The notes under the pieces: model-generated
Database searches by the model: none
The model's input: only the letters and a program-made list of their open reading frames with translations
Told to the model about the DNA's origin: nothing
Source: Amorphochlora amoebiformis
Lineage: Eukaryota > Cercozoa > Chlorarachniophyceae
Assembly: GCA_054601695.1 (NCBI GenBank)
Contig: BAAHQB010000372.1
Span: 1-64,000 of the forward strand
Direction of reading: 5' to 3'
Length of the DNA stretch: 64,000 nucleotides
Position numbers and translations under genes: made by a program
In this document: in pieces, positions 1 through 64,000 of the stretch
Layout of the letters: each line of letters opens with the position of its first letter
Position numbering within the stretch: the stretch's first letter is position 1

Positions 1-278
1 CCAATAGGGTAAGGGAGTCCTGTCGGGATAAGCGTATGTTCGTCATGTAATAATCTTTTTCATAATAGTATCTACAATATCGGTCTTTCGAGTGAAAAGC
101 CAATGATATATTTTCATAAGGACTCTAATTTTTTGCGCGAGTTGCTATGCAAAGCGTAGCACTATTTGGTACTCTGAGACTCTTAGTTCTTTAGGTCCTG
201 GTTAGAGTGCTGGTTAGGTTGAGGGTCATTCTTGAGCTTGAATATCTCCTTTCTAAGAAGCTTGACCTAGTGCATTAT

Positions 279-330
<52 letters not shown>

Positions 331-367
331 GCACAACGCTAGGAATCGTGTAGAATAGCCCGAGATC

Positions 368-545
368 CATGGAGACCCACTGGAGATCGCTGGAGATCGT
401 GTTTTAGTGAATCCCCAGAAGTGCCCGGTAGTACCGGTTAATGTCAGTTCGACACGCATGGAGACCCACTGGAGATCGCTGGAGATCGTGTTTTAGTGAA
501 TCCCCAGAAGTGCCCGGTAGTACCGGTTAATGTTAGTTCGACACG
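368..545. repeat. 89 bp tandem duplication
   Basis: Two head-to-tail copies (368-456 and 457-545) differ at a single base. The near identity implies a recent duplication. The unit contains smaller internal repeats (GGAGATCGCTGGAGATCG). Confidence 0.95.
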
Positions 546-698
546 TGTACGCCGCAACTCTTGTGCTGCGCAAGTGGGTACCCCCACGACTAAGTTATCT
601 CTTTCCAAATGGTGCAATGAAGTACATCAGGGCGGCTTGCAGTCTTCCGCTGCCCCCAAGGCATTGATACGTTAACAATATATATATATATATATATA

Positions 699-759
<61 letters not shown>

Positions 760-805
760 CATATATACATATATATACATATAAGATATATATATATACA
801 TACAC

Positions 806-848
<43 letters not shown>

Positions 849-1297
849 ACATACACATATACACATATATATATATATACATATATATCGTATACGATTC
901 ATATTATTGACTATAGACTGACCCTCGATGAGTAGATATCGATAGCACGGATAGCGTGCAAAAGGCATGCCGGAGATTGTAATTCCCGGACGTTGCTGGA
1001 AATTAGCCGGTGCTAACCGGTATTGTCGGATACTATTGGTAGTAACGAGGTTTCAGTTTATTAGATGACATGGCATAAGATCACTGCGTGTCACTCTTCA
1101 GGACTTTCCCAGAAGATTTTAGAACTCTTAACGTTGGAACCCTATAGGTCCCAACCGATTAATCATAATCCGACGGCATAATCCAAACGAACCTCAACCT
1201 AATCATGCGTTCAGTGGCACTTGGTGAACTAACAATATATGTAAAATATACCTACAAAATATGAATATATATACACACACATCTAGACTAATTTATA

Positions 1298-1336
<39 letters not shown>

Positions 1337-1338
1337 CA

Positions 1339-1431
<93 letters not shown>

Positions 1432-1767
1432 GCTGTAGTTCGTTTCATCTGGTACTCTAGGTACATGTACTACGTGGCATTACCCGAAACCACTCCTCGG
1501 TACGATCAGGGGTTTCAGAGGTGATAAGATGACATGACGTGACGTCATGGTATGACACGCTCCAGAAATTTCTCAGAAGATTCAAAGGTGAAGCTCGCGA
1601 AGTTTTGGAATATTCTGTGGGTATATACCCACTTTGTAACATTCAGATTATTTATATCTCAACTGAGCTTAAATCAAACTTTGGTAGCACTATCGGTCTA
1701 CAATACCGCTTCGTCAACCAATAAATACATCTAAAAGTACATATACATACATAGTTAGGGTTAGGCT

Positions 1768-1862
1768 AGGGTGTCGGGTGTCGAGTTTAGGATGTCGGGT
1801 GTCTATTGGTGTCGGATGTCTATAGGTGTCGGATGTCTATTGGTATCGGGTGTCAAGTGTGC
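1768..1862. repeat. Minisatellite, ~18 bp GTGTCGGATGTCTATTG unit
   Basis: Degenerate tandem copies of GTGTCGG(A/G)TGTCTATTG. It lies just 3' (in the minus-strand sense) of the last coiled-coil exon recognised at 1888-1953. Confidence 0.8.
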
Positions 1863-1887
1863 TTTATATATTTCATGCAATAGTGAC

Positions 1888-5498
<3,611 letters not shown>

Positions 5499-5754
5499 CA
5501 CGGATTTGGCGGGTGTTTGATGACAGCTGGGAGCCACGTGTGAGACATGTGGATTGCCGAAAAATATAAGTTGCAAAGTCCATTCATGGTCAGATGAAAA
5601 CGTAGGTGGGTGCGCCTACGTCGATGCTTTCGGGTCCGCCTGGGCTCAGGTTCGTGTGAATGTACTGAATAACGTGTTACTCGTACTCGAATTCTTGTCC
5701 ACCTTCAATAATAAAACGATCTCATAAAACACGCTGACCTATATATATATATAT

Positions 5755-5807
<53 letters not shown>

Positions 5808-6029
5808 TATATAGGATGATGATGATGTAAACTGGAGATCGAGAGTAATTGTGTTAGTTGGAGTTTACGTACAGCTGTAGTCGCATGGCCGATAGGCCCG
5901 ATACGATGCATGTCGGATACGTCGCATGTCCGCTACGTCGCACGTCGAATGTGTAAAGCAATGCTCTCTCGACACGCCCTACATCTAGGTGGAGGTGGTG
6001 TGATATATACACATACTCTAGATGCTAGG

Positions 6030-6955
<926 letters not shown>

Positions 6956-7055
6956 AATATTGTACTGTGAGCATAAAACATCATAATCATTCAATATTAC
7001 ATCATCATACAATATTAGTATATATATATATATATATAAATATGAATATATATAT

Positions 7056-7161
<106 letters not shown>

Positions 7162-7249
7162 CACATGATATATATATATATATATATATATTGATATGTT
7201 ATATATGTTTTTATGTGTATATATATATATATAATATATATAAATAAAT

Positions 7250-7303
<54 letters not shown>

Positions 7304-7354
7304 GGTATATGTAATATTATATACATACATACATATATTATATATATATATATA

Positions 7355-7391
<37 letters not shown>

Positions 7392-7638
7392 ATATATTTA
7401 TATACTAAGATATATATATCTCATGTGTGTAAGCCTCGTGCAGAATTTGGCTGTCTGTGTGCGATACACGAAAACACAAAAATACACACGTCATATATAT
7501 AATATGTTCACTATGAATCACTATGATATATATATATATATATATATATATTTATGTATATATATATATTTTTTTTTTTCATGTATCATATTATGTATTT
7601 TTTAATATATATGTGTGTGTATGTATGTGTATGTGTAT

Positions 7639-7713
<75 letters not shown>

Positions 7714-7801
7714 CGTATACATACGTGTACACATATTTTTACATAGACATATTACATTTAGTGGATACTATGATTGTCTAGATTGTATATGTACATAGAT
7801 G

Positions 7802-7839
<38 letters not shown>

Positions 7840-7849
7840 AGTTTATATG

Positions 7850-7905
<56 letters not shown>

Positions 7906-8021
7906 ATATATGTATATCATCAATATCTAGAATATTTATATATATTATATATTATATATATATATACATACATATACATATACATATATATATATACACA
8001 TACACATATATACATATATCT

Positions 8022-8079
<58 letters not shown>

Positions 8080-8182
8080 GTATACATGTACATAACATTG
8101 ATTGGAACAGACAGGTTGAATATCTTGTATTTACGTAGTGTTAGATCCTGTAATTGCGTATAGTGTTAGACGTCTTAAAAAC

Positions 8183-8289
8183 GATAACTTTGTAAGTGCA
8201 AGCAGTCAGAACCAAGTCGCCAAGGATTTGGTTCGAGTTTGCGAAGCCGATGGTCAAGTCAAACTTTAGCACGGCGGATGAGTTTGTTC
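8183..8289 (-). CDS. Possible orphan exon, weak
   Basis: After a plausible acceptor (CTGTAG) the minus strand reads open with protein-like composition (VLKFDLTIGFANSNQILGDL). No convincing donor or partner exon was found. It could be an upstream exon of the coiled-coil gene or chance; the plus strand is also open over part of it. Confidence 0.22.
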
Positions 8290-8597
8290 CTACAGTTACA
8301 AAGGATAGTCTCCGTTGTGATGTTGCCTTTGAGCTAGCTGCGGTGCATGGAGGCATAATCTAGATAGAGTGACGGAAGTAGCAATGATAGCCATGCTGAG
8401 AGAGCAGGTCATGATATGATAGCCATGCTGATAAAGCTGGTCAAGATCTAAAAGATATCGATGATGATAAACCACTGAAGATTTCCTCGTTTGAGAGAAG
8501 AAATATAAGATGTATTCTTCCATGCGAGGGTAGATAACAGGGTAACGGTGTTTCTCTCAGGCGAGGCCAGGCATGCTAGCAGCAGAGGAGGTAACGC

Positions 8598-10446
8598 TCA
8601 ATGCATCCTCTTCTTGTGGTGGTTGTAGGTGCTGCGCTGATTAAATCGCTTGCCGCAGATTTCACATCCGTAAGGCTTCTCCCCTGTGTGGATCATCATA
8701 TGACGCTTGAGGTTGTATTTGTTGTCGAACGACTTGGAGCAGAGCGGACACACAAATGGGCGCAGTGAGAAGGGGTTGCTAGAGGATCCAGCGTTGTGTT
8801 TGCCCTGCAGGATGTGTTCCTTGAGGACATCGAGCTTGGCGAAACGCATGTTGCACACGGGGCAAGCGAACGGCTTCTGCTCCACCGCACGAAGAACCAT
8901 GTTGATCTTCTTTTGCTTCATCTCCTGGTGATCCCGGCTCTCGATTTCGACTTGCTTAGGAGTGCTCATGGCCCCGGTCATACCACTCATGGCGTTGATT
9001 TCCATGTGCTTGCGCGCGGCGCCTTTGGTCGATCTCGAGGAAGTGCCGGGGGAACCAAGTGGAGCACCCTTCAAGGTGGAACCACTGACACTGGGGGTGG
9101 AGGACGAAGAGGGGAGCGTGGAGGAGCGGGCTTGGGGCGCGGGTATAGAAGCGCGCGGGAACGACATCGAAGCCGATGCCGAGGCCGAAGAGTGCATCAG
9201 AGCCGACGAGGAGAAACCTCCACCCACGGCAGGGCCTGGTAGGCTGTCTCTACGGACCAGGCCATGATATTCCGTGCGCTGGGCGGGTACACCCCGCTGC
9301 GAGTGATAATTCTGCCCCTGAGCGTTGGGTCTTACAAACGCAAGGGAGTTAGGGTTGACCGATGTGTTGTGGCGTTGAGGCATGGCGAAATCCATCCCGA
9401 GACCAGTTCTTGTAGTGATGTGCCGAGTTCGCATGTCATCGTGCTGCTGGTGGAGGGGCGCCCGAAGGTGAAGCTTGTACTGCTCAAACTTGTCATACGG
9501 GTTGTGCTGGAGGCGGCGATTAACACCGCTGTTGAGGGACGGCACCGATCGCGGATCGTGTGCTCTCATCCGAGACTCGAGGCCTCCCCTTTCTCCAATT
9601 CCCATTCCCATTCCCATCCCCATGGAGCTTATGGAAGACCCCATGGAGCCCATTTCCGAAGGCACAAAACCCCTGGAGCTGAGAGAGGAAATGGAAGGTA
9701 TGCTCCCCATAGCGCTGGCAAGTGGTTTGGCAGTCGGAACACTCATGGGTACGCCTGGGTCGCTTTCCACTTCCATACCGCTACCTGTGCCTGGACGACG
9801 GGAAAGAGTACGATGGCGTTGCTGGTGCTGCTGATGAGGAGGGAGGCCGATGCTAGCACTGCGGTATGCGTCCTGATCGACCGCCGCGAGGACATTCCTT
9901 CCTTGCGACGACCGGGGCTCTGTTCAATCAACAAATAAAACGGTCAGAACGAGAAAGTTAATCTACCAAGGGCGCTACGGAAAAGATGACTAGTATATTT
10001 TCTTCGGGCAAAGAAGTATAATATTTGAGGGTGCTGGAGGACCAGATAAGGTACAGGCGCAAGCGAGTGAGGAAAGCATCCAAAATTAGAAGCGAATCGA
10101 ATTTACCGGATAGCTGAGCGTGACGAAAGCTGTGAGGTGTTTGGAAGCCACCGTAGCGTCCCACCCCACCACCACCGCCGCCAAGGCCAAGGCTAACGCC
10201 GCCAATTCCTCCGCGACCGCTGCTGTTTGGTGCGGAAGTGCCCCCAATACCATGTGAGGCCCACTTTTTGTGCTCCACGTCAGACCGCGCCAAGCGCTCG
10301 GGGATGGAAGCCTCCAAGAACCTACCCGACTCGGAACTATGTTCTCCGCCTTGCTGTACCCCTTTCTGCCCCGGCCCCAGGTCGGAACCTACCACTCCAG
10401 GGTGATCCAAATACTTGCTCTCTTTTTCTACGTACCCGTGTTGCAT
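8598..10446 (-). CDS. C2H2 zinc-finger protein, two coding exons
   Basis: Coding exon 1 is 10107-10446 and exon 2 is 8598-9919, joined in phase 1 (donor CCG/GTAAAT, acceptor GAACAG). This gives 553 residues. Residues ~1-460 are low complexity: a Gly-rich stretch in exon 1, then Ser, Met-Gly and Gln/His runs. The C-terminus holds three C2H2 fingers at about 464-488 (FACPVCNMRFAKLDVLKEH), 502-524 (FVCPLCSKSFDNKYNLKRH) and 530-553, the last pair linked by TGEKP. The first finger has a five-residue His spacing. The protein ends right after the last finger histidine. This is the architecture of a sequence-specific nuclear DNA-binding regulator; targets cannot be inferred. The start ATG lies two bases after a pyrimidine-rich TGTAG, so a 5' UTR intron is likely. 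Confidence 0.93.
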
Positions 10447-10539
10447 CTACAGAAGGAAATTCGCCATGAAACAAGAACAAAAAAACACCATGTCAGCCCA
10501 ACACCTCGATCAAACACGAATAGTGCTCGGAAAGGTTAT

Positions 10540-10615
10540 TCACACCTTGGAAAAAGCTGGTGGCGCGACGGTTGAAGCAGGAGTTGGCTCCGACTCACGC
10601 GGCTTATAGGCGCGC
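10540..10615 (-). promoter_or_regulatory. Putative TATA box and 5' UTR exon of the zinc-finger gene
   Basis: On the minus strand a TATA-like GCCTATAAGC at about 10602-10611 lies in GC-rich DNA. A consensus donor (TTCCAAG/GTGTGA, ~10540) follows about 65 bases downstream. This pairs with the acceptor directly before the ATG (10447), suggesting a short non-coding first exon. Inferred from motif spacing only. Confidence 0.4.
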
Positions 10616-11134
10616 CCCCTGGTGAAAATTGTTTTTGGTGCGCGAAGTTTTTCCGGTTTTTTCATTCTTGGCGGAATTGCCTAATTTTCACAGGATGTGT
10701 CGCACGTGCCGCCACTCTTTGAGCAGGAAACGACCCGTCCGATCACGAACCGCGCGCATCACACGCCCCCCGGCACACATCACGCACACCGAACACCGTA
10801 AGGCAACCCGTCGCGCGCGCGCATGAAGGGCCTCTTTTGGCATTATTGCACCATCCTCGCCAAACACTTGAAACACCAAACCAACCTTCTCGCGCCCAAC
10901 GCGCTCAACCGAAAACCTGCTGCCAAACCAACCCAACACTCCTCTATCCGACACTGCGAACTCTCAACCAACCTATGTGCAACGTCGCCTAACGCTGCCC
11001 TTCCCCTGTCTCTCACTGTCCTTGTCACTCATTGACACTGTCCCTCACTCTGCCCCTGTCCCTCTCCAGACTCGCACGGTGCTCCAACAATGCTAATTTG
11101 CCCATTTATGTGTGGGTCTTGTGTGTACGCGCGT

Positions 11135-11138
<4 letters not shown>

Positions 11139-11176
<38 letters not shown>
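11139..11176. repeat. (TG)n microsatellite
   Basis: Uninterrupted GT/TG dinucleotide run followed by imperfect GTGTGTGC repeats to about 11250. Confidence 0.95.
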
Positions 11177-11179
<3 letters not shown>

Positions 11180-11284
11180 ACGTAAATGCGGTATGTACGT
11201 TTAAGTGTGTGTGCGTGTGTGTGCGTGTGTGTGCGTGAGTGTGCGTGTATGTGGTGCGTATAGGTATATATTCTGTATGTGTAC

Positions 11285-12521
<1,237 letters not shown>

Positions 12522-12768
12522 GTGTATGTAGGTACTATGCTAGAAATCAGAGACTAGGTGGGTTAGCGCAATAGCAATAATACAGTACATGTACAAGTGT
12601 AGGTGATAGCAGAAATGTAATACATAAGTCTACTTGACAGCACTAATAATTACATGTACAAGGCTGCTAGCTCATAGTAGTAATACAATAATACATGTAC
12701 GTGTGCATGTACAAGAACAACTTATTAAATTGAAATCATCATTGTTGCTATTTGTGTACATTAATATT

Positions 12769-12802
<34 letters not shown>

Positions 12803-12828
12803 TGTAGGCCTATAATATATATTATTAT

Positions 12829-12870
<42 letters not shown>

Positions 12871-12917
12871 TAGATATTTATACTAGTATATATAAACTAT
12901 GATATATATAAACTATG

Positions 12918-12951
<34 letters not shown>

Positions 12952-13018
12952 CGTGATCATGATATATGTATTATTTACTACATATACATTCACCTAGTTC
13001 ACGTAGACATATATGTAA

Positions 13019-13104
<86 letters not shown>

Positions 13105-13374
13105 TAGTATATATATATATATATATATATATGTAATATATCATGAGTCATGATGTGTATGTCATGATTCATGATATAGTATATTTTTATATATGTATTA
13201 ATAATATTATTATATATATATACATATATACATATATCAGAGTATATAAATATATAAATATATACGATATATATACATATATACATAAATATATATACCG
13301 TATAGTACATATTTGATATACTATAGTATATAGTATATACTCTAGCTACTCTTCTTTGTGGCTCGCTGTTCTAT

Positions 13375-14041
13375 CTCTTGTCACTTTTTGAAATTCTGTT
13401 AATTGATGAATAGTTGAATTTATCTTTCCGAATACCTCCGAATTTACTCGAGTTTACCTAGCTAGCTAAATATTTATTTCCTTATGATTCATATTCAATT
13501 GTACCCACATACCTAGGTGTGACATCACGGTATGTCACACGCCTATGTCTAGATGTCACGCTTCTAGAACCTTCTGTAACTATATATACGCGCTGTGTAA
13601 CATCACGCCATGCATGTTGACATCGCCCCATATCACGGTGTGTCACTCACATATCGATATCACAGCGTGACATCACCCTATGTCACGTTGTGACACCGCC
13701 CTGTATCATGGTGTGTGACATCACCCTCGGTCACGCTTTCTTGAGTGAATTAATTAAGTGAGGCGACCACGGCGTTCAACAAGTCAGTAACAAGTATTAA
13801 GGTCACGGTGTAGTACAATTCGGTAGAATCTAGAGAATGTAGATTCTATTGTAGAACCTAAGAATGTCCTAGCTCTAGAACAATTACCTCTTGAACGCTG
13901 AGGTCGCCTAGCTCACTCGAGAAAGCGTGACCGAGGGTGACGTCACACCGTGACACAGGGCGATAGCTGTCACACCGTGACACTAGTGACAAGGGTGATG
14001 TCACACCGTACATATATGTGCATATGCGCATATGCGCGCGC

Positions 14042-14074
<33 letters not shown>

Positions 14075-14081
14075 ATACTAG

Positions 14082-14112
<31 letters not shown>

Positions 14113-14430
14113 GACACACCGTGACATGGGGCTATGTCACACCGTGACATGGGTCACCGGCGCCTAGCTAGGCTAGGTCACATGGCGTGATGTCACACCG
14201 TTACAGAAGTTCTAGCTAGAAGCGTGACATATATGTGTATATATATATATATATATATGTATATATACCTGTACGCGTGACATACGTACGTACCGTGATG
14301 TCGACCACACCCATAGTAATACTACAATTCGAGAAAGTTCGAGAAATACTGGAAATATTCGAGTTGGTTCGAATCCGGAGAAATTCTAGAAATTCTGATC
14401 AAATTCAATAATTCGACAACTAGAAGTGTT
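13375..14430. repeat. ~1 kb foldback (inverted-repeat) element
   Basis: The left arm (~13375-13770) and right arm (~13885-14430) are reverse complements over most of their length, around a ~115 bp centre. Shared landmarks are CACCCTCGGTCACGCTTTCT with GAGTGA and GGCGACC next to the centre, CTTCTAGAACCTTCTGTAAC further out, and GACATCACGGTA near the ends. TA insertions at 14041-14110 and 14233-14260 interrupt the right arm. The arms are rich in TGTCACGGTGTGACA-type palindromes. There is no ORF, so it could be a non-autonomous foldback element or a hairpin transcript locus. Confidence 0.8.
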
Positions 14431-14677
14431 AGCCCTAGAGCAGCGAACTAGGCGAACCACAATTACTACTTGTACTACACTAGACTACAGCTAGTACAGG
14501 TGTAGTTACTAGTCACTAGTCACTAACAAGTGGTACAGCCCTACTCACTCCTAGCACTCTAGCACTCGGTGTGCTTACTTGTACATCATGATCAAACTTT
14601 TTAATTAACAATAAAATTGAATGTTAACACTAGTAATTGTACTGACGCTGACTAGTAAGTGTGATGATCTAGGGTGA

Positions 14678-19045
<4,368 letters not shown>

Positions 19046-19343
19046 CCCTTTAGAAGAGCCTTCAGAAATTTACATAGGAGTTACGAAGTTACCACCGAAC
19101 TTACCGGTACTCAGTCTGTGCCGTCTCCTTGCTGTCTCCGAGATCGAGGAGAGTTGGGGCTGGTCGATGTGGGGCATGTGGCTCGGGTCGATATCGAGGG
19201 CCAGATGCAAGCGCCGGCGTAAAAGGCCCAAGGCCTCGAATGTGAAAGAACAACCGGCGAAAACAGATAATAACACTGTTACAAAACAACTCAACCCTCC
19301 AAATCAAACCAACGTTCGCACACACCACAAAACACAAACAAAC
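19046..19343. promoter_or_regulatory. Shared upstream region of a divergent gene pair
   Basis: The 298 bp between the minus-strand ATG (19043-19045) and the plus-strand ATG (19344-19346) must hold the 5' leaders and promoters of both genes. It is of mixed composition and has no TA array, unlike nearly every other non-coding stretch here. No TATA box is clear. Confidence 0.5.
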
Positions 19344-25337
<5,994 letters not shown>

Positions 25338-25964
25338 TCTAGATAATGCGAATGCGACCATTGAAACACGAGTATCAATGAAATTACCGTGATCACTAGG
25401 CTTCGATCGAAACTACCGCAGTTGATTAGATAATCTAGATATTATATGCTAGTGCAGCCATATTACTAGAATTACACTAGTTACACGGTCTAGACATGTA
25501 GTCATGCAACATGTTGCTCATACTCTCCCTAGAAGGAGACATACCTCAGTACCTAGATCTCCTACCGTCGCGGCTATGAAGATTCTGATCTAGCTGATTG
25601 ATTCGGTCTCTAGGGTCTACTAGATCTACTAGATCTAGTAGATCTACCCGGTATAGACTCGGGTATTAAGTACTACTTAGACTACCAGCGCTAGAGCACA
25701 GCTAGACAGCCCTAGACTACGTATACGTACGCCCCAGAGTATAACTGCTATAACTCTGTAACTACTAGCTAGTACTAGAACTAGCTAACTTACCCAGTCA
25801 TACTAGTACTAACTAGCTGAGACTAGACTATCTGAGTATAAATTCGGGATAGTTTTCTGGCACTTAAAACCAGGTTCGGCATATTGACTCATGATGAATG
25901 AAATTCCTTTTGATCATGTATGCATATGTTCGAGCACTCGTCGCTATGGCTTACACACTGGCAG
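25338..25964. other. CTAG-dense spacer between convergent genes
   Basis: Unique DNA between two tail-to-tail genes. It carries more than 20 CTAG tetranucleotides in ~620 bp, including overlapping CTAGATCTAC units at about 25610-25645. No coding potential and no TA array. Confidence 0.75.
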
Positions 25965-33025
<7,061 letters not shown>

Positions 33026-33049
33026 GGTTTTGTTGATTTTTGTGGCTAG

Positions 33050-38072
<5,023 letters not shown>

Positions 38073-39682
38073 GATCGATCGACTGAAGCCTCAAGACTAG
38101 CAAGAGGCCTAGTTCAAACTGGGCGCTCCGTTGCAGGTCATTGATGACGTGCATGAACTAGATGAACGCATGTTGTGACGTGCATCAACCTCGTCTGATC
38201 ATGCCACGTCACCTAGGTCACGTTGAATAATGTATAACTAGTATAAACCCCAGCCATTCATTGATGACAAGAATTAACTAGATCAACGCCCATCTCAGTC
38301 AAGTCATTGAATCAGTATAACTCTTTAGATATATCTAGATATAGAATTAATTAATTGTAACGGCTGTGACCGGTCTGTGACAGGCCTAGCTACTAGAATC
38401 TAGAGCTTCTAGAGGTTCTGAGGTTATAACATATCATATGCGGCTATATCTAGTATATATTCTAGATATTATCTCGATTATGTTGATTATTATGTTCAAA
38501 GATATGACTAGTATAATTTAATATGCTAGATATACTACTAGTACTAGATATACGCGGATACCTAGGATACTATCTAGACTATATCTATATGTACATGCTA
38601 TAATTTGCCATATACTATACTAGTTAGTCAAACGAATCTAGACAATTCAATAGTATACGCAGCAACCGTAGAACAAACAAGAATCTGGAGTTTGCTAAGC
38701 GTGTTCCAATTGCGCATGGCACAGAACAGTGACAACATACGTACGACACACTGTAATAATACTAGTAATACGTACGATCACAATTTATTTTCCACTGATG
38801 ATAATACGTAAGATCAAGATTCAAGAACAATAATTGCAAGGCATGCGTATCAGTATTCTAGGTGTTACATTTGGTATTAGTGCGTAGTGAGTCGTGTGTA
38901 GTGGTACTCTAGGTACTAGTGTGTACTAAGTACTACTAACTAGAATACTTAATACACCGTTGTCTAGATATTGATTGATATGTAGTATTATGTACAGATA
39001 CACAATTTGTACATTATCCAGAATATTTCATTGTGTACATCTAGTATATCACGACACCCAATTATAGTCGATGTACACCATGGCTAGTAAATACGCACTC
39101 AATACTACTCGTACCGTCGTACGTATGCATGGTTAGTTAAATACGCACTCAATACTACTCGTACGTATGCATGGTACGCGGTACGTATCTAGGGATAGGT
39201 ATGCGGTATCGGCGTATGTACGTGTCTCTAGGTTATTGTTCAACGTTATACATGTGTATGTACGTATACATACACATGTAGACATCTAGCGTATGTGCAT
39301 CTAGTGTATGTATCACTGTGTATAGTTATGATTTAAGTATAATTATATATAAGCTCCACAATCTAGACAATAATAGCTAGCATAGGCCTAATCTTCACAT
39401 TGCTTCTTCCTACCACTAGACTAGGACTTGTTTGTGTACAAACTGTTACTGTCTGTCTGTCAGTAGTGTGTTGAGTAGCGCTATAGATACATTGGAAATA
39501 CCCATGATCAGGGGTAGCTCCGACTGAGTAGCTGTATAACTTTAGCAATTCATGAGCAAGGCTCAGATCTCGACTTCGAACTCACATGTACAGTAATTGG
39601 TTAATATCTAGAATGATGTATAGAAAAGGGCGCGCTCTACGTACGTATACTAACTGCTCGGCTTCTCTATGGTTCGGCCTCT
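38073..39682. other. CTAG-dense spacer between convergent genes
   Basis: 1.6 kb of unique AT-rich DNA between the chromodomain and acyltransferase gene ends, with very frequent CTAG and TACGTA. A near-perfect tandem duplication (GTTAAATACGCACTCAATACTACTCGTAC-like) is at about 39080-39175. No gene seen. Confidence 0.75.
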
Positions 39683-63712
<24,030 letters not shown>

Positions 63713-63770
63713 ACCTAACCATTTGGAAAATAACACAATATAAACACAACAATTACACATACATATATAT

Positions 63771-63840
<70 letters not shown>

Positions 63841-63934
63841 TACATATATATATATATATATTACACATGTATATTATAACTTTTCTTATATCTAAACAAA
63901 AACATAAGCCAAAAAAAAATAAATATTTAAATAC

Positions 63935-63975
<41 letters not shown>

Positions 63976-64000
63976 TTGTATGCCCTAACGACTCTAAGCC
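63713..64000. other. Upstream intron of the membrane-protein gene
   Basis: TA arrays (63763-63860, 63941-63975) and short unique DNA. No exon seen; the gene's 5' exons lie beyond the window. Confidence 0.6.

Larger units (their letters stand above)
1..1887. other. Flank of the coiled-coil gene, repeats and unique DNA
   Basis: No convincing exon was found here. The stretch holds TA arrays at about 280-326, 680-890 and 1303-1427, an 89 bp tandem duplication and an 18 bp minisatellite. Two diverged direct copies of one sequence (GTTTCAG..AGATGACATG..TTTC(C/T)CAGAAGATT) lie at about 1048-1125 and 1510-1590. The 3' end of the coiled-coil gene may extend into this region on the minus strand, but no stop-containing last exon could be fixed. 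Confidence 0.5.

Noticed and set aside
8796-9242. Plus-strand ORFs opposite the zinc-finger exon
   Set aside because: They are shadows of the real minus-strand gene, whose zinc-finger motifs and splice phase are unambiguous.
10627-11035. Short ORFs on both strands in GC-rich DNA upstream of the zinc-finger gene
   Set aside because: No domain, no splice partners and no preferred strand. More likely promoter or leader DNA.

Overview
This window is nuclear DNA from a eukaryote with very long, repeat-filled introns. There is no operon structure. Small GC-rich exons (12-160 bp is common) sit between GT-AG introns that are mostly (TA)n arrays and minisatellites. I rebuilt the genes by hand: I translated exon islands, required consensus splice sites, and required codon phases to match across each intron. 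In most genes the phases agree through the whole chain, which is the main support for the models. The host cannot be named from the sequence. An NRF-6-type acyltransferase (a family best known from animals), RAD54B, C2H2 and chromodomain proteins and TTAGGG-type repeats fit an animal relative or another complex protist.

Layout: 1-1887, repeats and downstream flank. 1888-5498 (-), a coiled-coil protein. 5499-8597, intergenic, with an inverted repeat. 8598-10446 (-), a three-finger C2H2 protein. 10.6-14.7 kb, intergenic, with a 1.2 kb TA array and a ~1 kb foldback element. 14678-19045 (-), a 964-residue Ser/Arg/Lys-rich protein, head-to-head with a (+) gene of unknown function at 19344-25337. 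25965-33025 (-), a complete 23-exon RAD54B. 33050-38072 (+), a chromodomain protein, head-to-head with RAD54B. 38.1-39.7 kb, CTAG-dense spacer. 39683-56035 (-), a 32-exon NRF-6-like acyltransferase-3 membrane protein. 56.0-57.5 kb, spacer. 57538 to beyond 63712 (-), a single-pass membrane protein with a cysteine-rich ectodomain, whose introns carry telomere-like repeats.

The most unusual pattern is in the introns. Many intronic minisatellites are tandem or nearby copies of an exon-intron junction: the last or first ~10-60 bases of the adjacent exon, plus the splice site and flanking intron. I see this at more than ten places in five genes, at both 5' and 3' splice sites. Several copies keep an intact GT or AG. 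Introns here appear to grow by repeated local duplication of their own splice junctions, alongside TA-array expansion.

RAD54B and the chromodomain gene are both chromatin genes and share a start region. The two membrane genes lie in tandem on the same strand. No mobile-element ORF, CRISPR array, rRNA or tRNA was recognised.
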